From Auanema rhodensis (Eukaryota > Nematoda > Chromadorea > Rhabditida > Rhabditidae), in the NCBI GenBank assembly GCA_964057225.1, contig OZ059899.1, positions 11,160,001-11,224,000 on the forward strand: a stretch of DNA of 64,000 bases, in the 5' to 3' direction. The notes under the pieces are model-generated. The model had not been told where the DNA came from. It searched no databases and saw only the letters and a list, made by a program, of their open reading frames with translations. The position numbers and the translations under genes are program-made. Numbering within the stretch: the stretch's first letter is position 1; each line of letters starts with the position of its first letter. Of the stretch, positions 32,526 through 42,078 are shown one piece after another.

Positions 32526-33118
32526 TACGAAAGTACGAAATAACAAAGCGCTGATTATAGGAAACGTGAATGAATGCAGATATTCTCAATTCCGATTCAT
32601 TAACTAGATCGTGGTCAGCATTTTACAACATTGATAAAATAGAAACTGAGAAAAAAACATCAACAAATGACACTATTAACTTGGTTTTTTGAACAGCATT
32701 TTTATATTTCTTTTTTCACTATGAGAGAACTTATATTTATTGCTTTTTCAAAATTTTCCATTTTTAACATTATACATCTTGACTATCACACATTGAGAAC
32801 AACAGTTGGCAATATTGGTTGTCACGTCATATTTCATGCAGTTAGATTTTCAGACACATTAATACCTTTGACCATTCTTCTTATGAGTTTTGTAACGATA
32901 GATCGTAATAGGAAATGAATTGGTATAATATGAAAAAATACAAGACATAGTCAACATTGATTTCCCCAAATAGTATCATGTTTGCTTGTTATTCAATTAG
33001 AACACTTATTTTTTGATTGTTTTCTTGAAATATTCTTTTTTTTTCTTTAACAAAGTTATGACTGAGATCAAAATTTGAACTTACTTTTGAACAATTAAAG
33101 AGAAATTTAAAAAATATT

Positions 33119-33192
33119 TGCCGCCAGCAGGGGTCGAACCTGCGACCTTGGGCTTATTAGACCCACGCTCTAACCGACTGAGCTATGGCGGC
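33119..33192 (-). tRNA. tRNA-Ile-AAT: tRNA-Ile(AAT), copy 24
   Basis: Consensus body, A-type trailer. Confidence 0.95.
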
Positions 33193-33785
33193 TACGAAAG
33201 TACGAAATAACAAAGCGCTGATTATAGGAAACGTGAATGAATGCAGATATTCTCAATTCCGATTCATTAACTAGATCGTGGTCAGCATTTTACAACATTG
33301 ATAAAATAGAAACTGAGAAAAAAACATCAACAAATGACACTATTAACTTGGTTTTTTGAACAGCTTTTTTATATTTCTTTTTTCACTATGAGAGAACTTA
33401 TATTTATTGCTTTTTCAAAATTTTCCATTTTTAACATTATACATCTTGACTATCACACATTGAGAACAACAGTTGGCAATGTTGGTTGTCACGTCATATT
33501 TCATGCAGTTAGATTTTCAGACACATTAATACCTTTGACCATTCTTCTTATGAGTTTTGTAACGATAATTCGTAATAGGAAATGAATTGGTATAATATGA
33601 AAAAATACAAGACATAGTCAACATTGATTTCCCCAAATAGTATCATGTTTGCTTGTTATTCAATTAGAACACTTATTTTTTGATTGTTTTCTTGAAATAT
33701 TCTTTTTTTTTCTTTAACAAAGTTATGACTGAGATCAAAATTTGAACTTACTTTTGAACAATTAAACAGAAATTTAAAAAATATT

Positions 33786-33859
33786 TGCCGCCAGCAGGGG
33801 TCGAACCTGCGACCTTGGGCTTATTAGACCCACGCTCTAACCGACTGAGCTATGGCGGC
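33786..33859 (-). tRNA. tRNA-Ile-AAT: tRNA-Ile(AAT), copy 25
   Basis: Consensus body, B-type flank. Confidence 0.95.
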
Positions 33860-34452
33860 TACCAAAGTACGAAATAACAAAGCGCTGATTATAGGAAACG
33901 TGAATGAATGCAGATATTCTCAATTCCGATTCATTAACTAGATCGTGGTCAGCATTTTACAACATTGATAAAATAGAAACTGAGAAAAAAACATCAACAA
34001 ATGACACTATTAACTTGGTTTTTTGAACAGCATTTTTATATTTCTTTTTTCACTCTGAGAGAACTTATATTCATTGATTTTTCAAAATTTTCCATTTTTA
34101 ACATTATACATCTTGACTATCACACATTGAGAACAACAGTTGGCAATATTGGTTGTCACGTCATATTTCATGCAGTTAGATTTTCAGACACATTAATACC
34201 TTTGACCATTCTTCTTATGAGTTTTGTAACGATAGATCGTAATAGGAAATGAATTGCTATCATATGAAAAAATACAAGACATAGTCAACATTGATTTCCG
34301 AAAATAGTATCATGTTTGCTTGTTATTTAATTAGAACACTTATTTTTTCATTGTTTTCTTGAAATATTCTTTTTTTTTCTTTAACAAAGTTATGACTGAG
34401 ATCAAAATTTGAACTTACTTTTGAACAATTAAACAGAAATTTAAAAAATATT

Positions 34453-34526
34453 TGCCGCAAGCAGGGGTCGAACCTGCGACCTTGGGCTTATTAGACCCAC
34501 GCTCTAACCGACTGAGCTATGGCGGC
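34453..34526 (-). tRNA. tRNA-Ile-AAT: tRNA-Ile(AAT), copy 26, acceptor mismatch
   Basis: C-type copy with the 6-67 mismatch. Confidence 0.83.
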
Positions 34527-35119
34527 TACGAAAGTACGAAATAACAAAGCGCTGATTATAGGAAACGTGAATGAATGCAGATATTCTCAATTCCGATTCA
34601 TTAACTAGATCGTGGTCAGCATTTTACAACATTGATAAAATAGAAACTGAGAAAAAAACATCAACAAATGACACTATTAACTTGGTTTTTTGAACAGCAT
34701 TTTTATATTTCTTTTTTCACTATGAGAGAACTTATATTTATTGCTTTTTCAAAATTTTCCATTTTTAACATTATACATCTTGACTATCACACATTGAGAA
34801 CAACAGTTGGCAATATTGGTTGTCACGTCATATTTCATGCAGTTAGATTTTCAGACACATTAATACCTTTGACCATTCTTCTTATGAGTTTTGTAACGAT
34901 AGATCGTAATAGGAAATGAATTGGTATAATATGAAAAAATACAAGACATAGTCAACATTGATTTCCCCAAATAGTATCATGTTTGCTTGTTATTCAATTA
35001 GAACACTTATTTTTTGATTGTTTTCTTGAAATATTCTTTTTTTTTCTTTAACAAAGTTATGACTGAGATCAAAATTTGAACTTACTTTTGAACAATTAAA
35101 GAGAAATTTAAAAAATATT

Positions 35120-35193
35120 TGCCGCCAGCAGGGGTCGAACCTGCGACCTTGGGCTTATTAGACCCACGCTCTAACCGACTGAGCTATGGCGGC
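35120..35193 (-). tRNA. tRNA-Ile-AAT: tRNA-Ile(AAT), copy 27
   Basis: Consensus body, A-type trailer. Confidence 0.95.
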
Positions 35194-35786
35194 TACGAAA
35201 GTACGAAATAACAAAGCGCTGATTATAGGAAACGTGAATGAATGCAGATATTCTCAATTCCGATTCATTAACTAGATCGTGGTCAGCATTTTACAACATT
35301 GATAAAATAGAAACTGAGAAAAAAACATCAACAAATGACACTATTAACTTGGTTTTTTGAACAGCTTTTTTATATTTCTTTTTTCACTATGAGAGAACTT
35401 ATATTTATTGCTTTTTCAAAATTTTCCATTTTTAACATTATACATCTTGACTATCACACATTGAGAACAACAGTTGGCAATGTTGGTTGTCACGTCATAT
35501 TTCATGCAGTTAGATTTTCAGACACATTAATACCTTTGACCATTCTTCTTATGAGTTTTGTAACGATAATTCGTAATAGGAAATGAATTGGTATAATATG
35601 AAAAAATACAAGACATAGTCAACATTGATTTCCCCAAATAGTATCATGTTTGCTTGTTATTCAATTAGAACACTTATTTTTTGATTGTTTTCTTGAAATA
35701 TTCTTTTTTTTTCTTTAACAAAGTTATGACTGAGATCAAAATTTGAACTTACTTTTGAACAATTAAACAGAAATTTAAAAAATATT

Positions 35787-35860
35787 TGCCGCCAGCAGGG
35801 GTCGAACCTGCGACCTTGGGCTTATTAGACCCACGCTCTAACCGACTGAGCTATGGCGGC
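35787..35860 (-). tRNA. tRNA-Ile-AAT: tRNA-Ile(AAT), copy 28
   Basis: Consensus body, B-type flank. Element D lies 395 bp upstream of its 5' end. Confidence 0.95.
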
Positions 35861-36255
35861 TACCAAAGTACGAAATAACAAAGCGCTGATTATAGGAAAC
35901 GTGAATGAATGCAGATATTCTCAATTCCGATTCATTAACTAGATCGTGGTCAGCATTTTACAACATTGATAAAATAGAAACTGAGAAAAAAACATCAACA
36001 AATGACACTATTAACTTGGTTTTTTGAACAGCATTTTTATATTTCTTTTTTCACTCTGAGAGAACTTATATTCATTGATTTTTCAAAATTTTCCATTTTT
36101 AACATTATACATCTTGACTATCACACATTGAGAACAACAGTTGGCAATATTGGTTGTCACGTCATATTTCATGCAGTTAGATTTTCAGACACATTAATAC
36201 CTTTGACCATTCTTCTTATGAGTTTTGTAACGATAGATCGTAATAGGAAATGAAT

Positions 36256-36613
36256 CGTTCCATTCGGATGATCAATGCATTACATTCATATGACGAAGCT
36301 GTAGCAGGCGGGTTAGAGTCAGAGAATGCGAGACTGAGAGAAGACGACCCGCCCTTTTCCATATTACAACACTTCAGCTTTGCCTCAGGGACGATCATGG
36401 ATGGTTGGTCGTTCTCTCTCTGTTCTCTATTAGTTTAACCTTTACTTAGTTATATGTATCTTATTGTAATCACGTAGATATAATAAACCAATCTTTCTCG
36501 AGTCTTATGTTTATCCTTATGCTCCATGTTTAACCGCTACATCTGGAATACTACCACGCTCATCTTGTAGACTCCATTGGTCTGTAAGATCGACGCGGGA
36601 GCATAACGGAACG
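36256..36613 (+). repeat. Element D 5' LTR
   Basis: 358 bp with perfect 6-bp terminal inverted repeats CGTTCC/GGAACG instead of TG/CA. ATAATAAACC at 36480-36489 is shared with the C LTR and contains AATAAA. Near the end ATGCTCC (36519-36525) can pair with GGAGCAT (36598-36604). Confidence 0.93.
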
Positions 36614-36626
36614 TGGAGGTTCCACC
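36614..36626 (+). promoter_or_regulatory. Element D primer binding site (tRNA-Gln)
   Basis: The same 13-nt TGGAGGTTCCACC as in A and B, directly abutting the LTR. The LTRs themselves are otherwise unrelated between the families. Confidence 0.75.
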
Positions 36627-38055
36627 TCGAACTTATCACAATTTTTTTCCTTCTCTTTAATGTTTGTGTTGTTAATTCATTTTCAAATTTCTTTCATCTC
36701 TCTTTTTCTCATACCATCTACTCTATGTCTTAACACAATACGGAGGGGCCAACAACGTTAAATGGGAACAGAGGCAAGGAATCCTTTTTTTTTTAAAGAA
36801 GGATTATACGTTTCGAGATTATTATTTTCCCGTTTGTTCACAAAAATTCTTTCGTCTGAACCTTTAAATTTCGTATCCTTGCTTATAACATCTGAAATGC
36901 TCTGTTACCCAACCTTGAAGCTTGATGAGGGCTTTAGGCTGAATTAGTGAACAAATTCACCTAAAGTAATTGTTATTTCGTATTTCCCACGCTTTCTCCT
37001 TTTTAAGGATTAATTTTGGCTTCAAGGAAAGAATAACTTCGGTTATATCTTTATATTTCGTGGATGAAGTTTGTTTTGCGATCAGGACTATTTTATTTTG
37101 CGTTACGATTTCGTTCAGACAAATTTTGCTTCTAACATCTTAAATTTATAATCAGTACGCATGAAAAAAATTACACGGGAAACCTCACCAAAAAGGGAGG
37201 ATTGTTAATTTATAGATCGCTATAGTCCGAAAAATCCTGTTGAAAAATGTTATCTCGAATTTGAATCATGATTAACACAGGTCGTGTTGGCTAAAGCATA
37301 TCGGTTTGGATTTTCTCCCCTTACTGAATGTCACCTTCCTCATACCGTTATTGTTGTTCAGAAGCATAAGACTCACGCATTGAACCTTATTCCAACTTTA
37401 ATACTAGTTCTTGTAATATTTAGCCATTTAACTCTGCTTTTATTTCAAAATTCGATTTCTGATCACGAAATACCTACATTCATCATTGCGAAACGCTCTT
37501 TTGTAAAACTAATATTACGAATCCCATGACTTTTGTTACAACGAAACATGCGAGCTACACCAAATGTATTTGAAAACCAGATTGTAAAGAAACAAAAATT
37601 ATTTTTGGTGACAAAAGAGAAATTGGTGCACATTTATTGTTAAACTGCTCTTTTATCAAAAGCATGTTACGAATTACACCATAAGTTTTGTTGCAAGATG
37701 ACACACCACATGGCCGAGAAACTAGTGTAACAAAACATAAGTTTAGTCAGCATGAGGAAAATGGTTGCATACAAATCAGTAAAATGTGCTGTAATTGAAC
37801 GAATATTACGAATTACACTAAACGTTTTGTAAAATAACAGCTTGGTCACCCCAGATGTTTTGTGAATCAGATTTTCAACTACAGAGAAAATACGGAGAGC
37901 ACCAGAGTCCCGATATCACACAGTAGAAGGCGGATCCATCGCCATTGGCCAAGGCATCGACCTCATTCTCACAAGTTGTCGATACGACACCGGTCGCTCT
38001 CCAAAGCCTTTCTCATTTTGCCTACATCCTCATCCTTATTCACCGCATTCTTTAA
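36627..38055 (+). other. Element D untranslated leader
   Basis: About 1.4 kb without a convincing frame. A degenerate motif (CTCTTTT, then TTACGAAT, then TTTTGTT) recurs near 37495-37545, 37650-37695 and, less complete, 37800-37835, so the leader contains an old internal tandem repeat of roughly 140-155 bp. A possible splice donor (CAAG/GTTTTT) lies at about 38088-38094. Confidence 0.5.
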
Positions 38056-41000
38056 CGTCTCAACATCCCACACGTTACCAAGCACTCAAGGTTTTTTCAA
38101 ACCAAGAGTTCTAGCAAGGTGGCTAAGAGATTCCATTCAGCCGTACCTATAAGTACGCATTTCGATTCCCAAGACTCAGCTCCCTTTACCAGAAGTCGAG
38201 CTCGAGCTCAAGACGTCGCTATATTAGAAGAGGAGCAGAAAGTCGACAAGAAGCCGGATAATTTCCTTATTCCTACTACCGATTCTGTCTCACCTACTGA
38301 ACAACTAGGCGACCCGGACTACGTACCTACTATAGAAGAAGAACTATCAATCATTGTGGAGGAACAAACACCGATCACTCCTAAAAAGGTACGCTCCTCT
38401 AATTCTAATAAAAATAAGAAAAATCAAAACATCAGCGACGCTTCTCTCTCTCTCTCACTAACTGAACCAACCGATTCCCCTTTACTTTCAAAAACTTCTA
38501 GCGCGGGTGGGCTTAGTTCTCTTAGAAACATTGTTACTGATCTTTTTAACCTTTCGCCTAAAGATAAAACTTTCAACACCAAGCGCAAAAGCAGATATTC
38601 ATCAGTCCCTAACATTAATATCTCACCAATTCAACCACCTGCACCAAATACCAGTATTCATCAAACTTTTACTCCCATCTTAACAACAACAGACTCACTT
38701 CCTAAGGCACCCAATAGACCTATTCCATCCACGCAAACAACCCCTATTTTGGAGACCCCACCAATAACAGGTAGAACGATCAAAATACCATCTACCCGTA
38801 CGAATAACATCATGACGGAAGCTGTTTCCTCACTACCTGGGGCAGGGAAAACAACAATCGCGCAAGCCTTACTTTCGCCTTACTGTCCAACTTACGACGG
38901 CAGTCGTAACTTCCGTGATTTTACGGGTAAATTCAACTTGTTTGCTAATGCCATTGGCCTTGTTATCCCTGAAAGGTTAGCACTTCTTCCTTTGCTTCTC
39001 AAAAATGAAGCAGCAGAAGAAGCTTACAGACAAGTTCCTGAACAACTTAAAACAACTGGTTCGTGGAATGATCTGATTAGAGCACTAACATCGAAGCTCT
39101 GCCCTGAATATAACCAAGACCCTGCACTTATTAACCTTCAAAACACCACGCAAGGGGAATTGACAATTGATGCATACGCCCAAGCATTAAGAACAATGGC
39201 ATTGAGTGCATTTGCATCTGATGACCCACATAAAGATCAAATACTGAGATCAACATTCCTCAGAGGACTTAAAAATTCTCTAAAACCAGCTGTGATCCGA
39301 GCAAAGCCAAAATCCTTCACAGAAGCGATTGAAGCAGCTCGCTGGGAGGAATCGATAGTGAACCAAACAACAGACACGCAATCGATGTTGGTCAACGCTG
39401 TGAACAAAGCACTAGCACCCTTTGCGCGTAATGATGAGAGACGAGATAGCCAAACATTTAATCGCAATTATCAACGCGATAACCAAATGATAAGAAATAA
39501 TCAAAATTATCAAAATAATCAAAATTATCAAAATTATCAAAAAAATAAAAACTTTTCTAATTTCAATAATAATCGAAACCGTTACGGTTCTTTCGCTAAT
39601 AATAATCGCCGTACAAATTATAACGAACAAGATAATAGGCAATCGAGTTCTGATTGGCATCAAAGAAATTATAATTTTCGTCATAACAACCAACGAGGTA
39701 GATTCAATAACAACAACGGACAAAGAAGAGTTCAATTCAAAAATCCAAGAGACAACTCAAGAGGAAGAGATAGAAGCTCAACAAGAATAAACTCTGTCAC
39801 CCTTTCGCCTTTGACGCTCACAGTTATCATGGCAATAACAGCAGCAATATTCTTGCCCTGTGCATCTACATATCAAATCTGTACAAGAGCAACAGGAGGC
39901 GCATTACTTATGCCACCAACAATCAGAAAATGCAGATTAACAGAGAAAAACCATGTGCTACGTACAGAAGTTCATCTGTACACAAGAAATCACACAGCAC
40001 ACGAATGGGATGCGTGGCGTTGTTCAGAGGAAGTACACAAGTTATGCGTACGAGACCTGCTATTCCTCCGCGATACGAACAGAACAATAAATAGAATACA
40101 GCCTATAGGAGAGCGCGAATGCAGACAGGCGATCCGCGATCGCAAGTGGAATAACATAGAACTGCAACGCATTGATAGTATCACCCAAGCAACTCCGGAG
40201 CCCTCCTATGACCCAGCGCGCGCGTTCAACCGCGACGCGTGCGAGGAGCGGTCACGTCTAATATTAGAGCGCGGAGTCATGACCCGTATGCCTGACGATA
40301 CAATATTGTCAAACTTAATATTAAACACGGAAGGATGCAATGCACATCATGGTAATTGTGAATCAAGTACATCAATAATAATATGGGACCCACAAACCAC
40401 TGCTTCACGTTGTAATTACATCGATATGCATACATATGACGCTATCATTAGTCAAGATACTATTTTAATCCCTAGTACACAATCGGCACTTATTCTTTCG
40501 AGCAAACCAACTCCGAAACCTATTTCTTCTTGCTTCAGGCAGCCAGCGTTCCATACGACATCAGGAAATTATATCATTCTTCCTAAATTTCCAAACGACA
40601 ACAATATAACCACCCTTATTGAAAGAGAGTTCAAAAAGCTGCCGTTTAAAAGACCAAAACGTGCAGTCACCGAAGGATATTCTTTCCCACTGGATCAAGA
40701 TCGGATCAACGAAGTTGAAGATTATGAAACAGTATTGCTTCACGTCTGTCCATATACTTTCCTAAGACCATTAATGAGTAATCCCGGTATTACTTCAATT
40801 ATTCCTATAATCAAAGGAAGACGTTTAGTAGATCCAACATACTCTCTAAAGGCATGGATAACATCACATAAAGAAAAATTCGAATTTTTCTTCAGAATTC
40901 AAATAAATGAACATTCTGTTCGACATTTTCTCAAGCAATACGATTTCAGTGATAAAGAAGAAGCTCTGCTATATTATATAGCACAAAGAGAATTAGCCAT

Positions 41001-42078
41001 TACTACAAAGGCAGCAATATCATACTTAACATCTGAACAGCTTCTCGAACAAATATCAGATCGTTTGACAGTAATCGAATTCGATGAAATCATAAGGAAG
41101 AAAGAAGGTTCATATCGCGAACGAATTGAAAGCATAGCTCTCAATTTAACCAATACACCAGTTATAATTGAAGAAGGACTGACAGTTCCATCACGACAAG
41201 AAGTCCTACAAACGTTCATACAAATGCCACCAATAAGGAAACGTATACTAACTGACGAGGAAGAGAAGAAAAGCGAATTCATTAAGGCAACGATCAATTT
41301 ACTAAGAGAACTAAAAACCCTCACAACAGTACGATGGAATAAAACTGCAGCATTTATTGATGACAGAAAATTTATAAAATTGCCAGCATCACGACAATTC
41401 ATGCCAAATACAGATAAACTATTTTATGACAGGAAGAATAATTATGGAATACCGATCGGCCCACACCCTAAGCTGATCAAGCCCAGCAATCTTTCAAAGA
41501 AATTATTATTGGAAATATTTTTACCCCTGCTCAATAATGTAAAAACACCTTATACATCGAGTAGGATAACACAAGAACAACTTCAAATCTTAATGGCAGA
41601 GAAAAATGAAACAAATTTTCGGCAAATCGCAACGCGGACATCCAGCGTCGCGGCAGGCGGCGCGGCTAGCGTCGCTGCAGGCGGCGCGGCTAGCGGCGCG
41701 GTTGTGACACCAGTCCAACCTTTGATCGAACAGAAGGGAACAATCCAATCAGTTACCACAATACAGCCGCATATAACGAACAATCCTCACACAAATGCAA
41801 CAACCACCACAAGAGCACCATCATGGAGGCAACAGCCATCAACAACGGCGCCTCACACGACCGCTGCGACAACAGCACGCACAACAACATCAACCGCTCG
41901 TTCGCCAACAACAACAAGAAGCTATGCCATATACAAAGACGCACAGATTCCAAAAATACAAGAGACAACCGAAGCCTCTCCAACATTGATTCGAAAAAAA
42001 CCGAGCTTCCTCAACACCATCAGTAGAAACCTCAAATTTAGTGGAAGCAAATGCGAGATACATAGCAACGAAAATTGA
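38056..42078 (+). CDS. Element D Gag plus N-terminal envelope (frame-broken polyprotein)
   Basis: An open frame from 38056 whose first ATG is at 38812, at an M-T-E...L-P-G-A-G-K-T motif also found in C. Order: Ser/Thr/Lys-rich N-terminus, capsid-like region from about 38880 (Y-C-P-T-Y-D-G-S-R), Asn/Arg/Gly-rich stretch about 39420-39770 without a CCHC knuckle, signal peptide about 39800-39870, Cys-rich ectodomain, furin-type R-P-K-R ending about 40662, a 24-bp GC-rich Ala/Gly repeat at 41644-41691, and a Thr-rich mucin-like segment about 41750-41950. The last codons, from about 42000 to the stop at 42078, are out of frame: the expected continuation is in the +1 frame. Confidence 0.85.
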   Translation, partial: RLNIPHVTKHSRFFQTKSSSKVAKRFHSAVPISTHFDSQDSAPFTRSRARAQDVAILEEEQKVDKKPDNFLIPTTDSVSPTEQLGDPDYVPTIEEELSIIVEEQTPITPKKVRSSNSNKNKKNQNISDASLSLSLTEPTDSPLLSKTSSAGGLSSLRNIVTDLFNLSPKDKTFNTKRKSRYSSVPNINISPIQPPAPNTSIHQTFTPILTTTDSLPKAPNRPIPSTQTTPILETPPITGRTIKIPSTRTNNIMTEAVSSLPGAGKTTIAQALLSPYCPTYDGSRNFRDFTGKFNLFANAIGLVIPERLALLPLLLKNEAAEEAYRQVPEQLKTTGSWNDLIRALTSKLCPEYNQDPALINLQNTTQGELTIDAYAQALRTMALSAFASDDPHKDQILRSTFLRGLKNSLKPAVIRAKPKSFTEAIEAARWEESIVNQTTDTQSMLVNAVNKALAPFARNDERRDSQTFNRNYQRDNQMIRNNQNYQNNQNYQNYQKNKNFSNFNNNRNRYGSFANNNRRTNYNEQDNRQSSSDWHQRNYNFRHNNQRGRFNNNNGQRRVQFKNPRDNSRGRDRSSTRINSVTLSPLTLTVIMAITAAIFLPCASTYQICTRATGGALLMPPTIRKCRLTEKNHVLRTEVHLYTRNHTAHEWDAWRCSEEVHKLCVRDLLFLRDTNRTINRIQPIGERECRQAIRDRKWNNIELQRIDSITQATPEPSYDPARAFNRDACEERSRLILERGVMTRMPDDTILSNLILNTEGCNAHHGNCESSTSIIIWDPQTTASRCNYIDMHTYDAIISQDTILIPSTQSALILSSKPTPKPISSCFRQPAFHTTSGNYIILPKFPNDNNITTLIEREFKKLPFKRPKRAVTEGYSFPLDQDRINEVEDYETVLLHVCPYTFLRPLMSNPGITSIIPIIKGRRLVDPTYSLKAWITSHKEKFEFFFRIQINEHSVRHFLKQYDFSDKEEALLYYIAQRELAITTKAAISYLTSEQLLEQISDRLTVIEFDEIIRKKEGSYRERIESIALNLTNTPVIIEEGLTVPSRQEVLQTFIQMPPIRKRILTDEEEKKSEFIKATINLLRELKTLTTVRWNKTAAFIDDRKFIKLPASRQFMPNTDKLFYDRKNNYGIPIGPHPKLIKPSNLSKKLLLEIFLPLLNNVKTPYTSSRITQEQLQILMAEKNETNFRQIATRTSSVAAGGAASVAAGGAASGAVVTPVQPLIEQKGTIQSVTTIQPHITNNPHTNATTTTRAPSWRQQPSTTAPHTTAATTARTTTSTARSPTTTRSYAIYKDAQIPKIQETTEASPTLIRKKPSFLNTISRNLKFSGSKCEIHSNEN

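Larger units (their letters stand above)
25959..36255. repeat. tRNA-Ile tandem array, block 2 (about 15.4 units, partly higher-order)
   Basis: Continuation of block 1 in exact register. From about 28.6 kb three unit types (call them C, A, B) alternate as C-A-B-C-A-B-A-B-C-A-B-C. They are told apart by linked variants: the spacer sequence (ccgaaaatag versus ccccaaatag), trailer (aaagag versus aaacag) and tRNA 5' flank (gctaccaaag versus gctacgaaag). The repeating period is 2001 bp. The missing C unit is marked by a chimeric unit around 32000-32525. The block ends with GAAT, the target duplication of element D. Confidence 0.95.

Noticed and set aside
41994..42000. Programmed -1 frameshift at the A-AAA-AAA run in element D
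   Set aside because: The downstream frame is +1 relative to the upstream frame, not -1. Element C needs no shift at the same place. A one-base insertion or read error is simpler.
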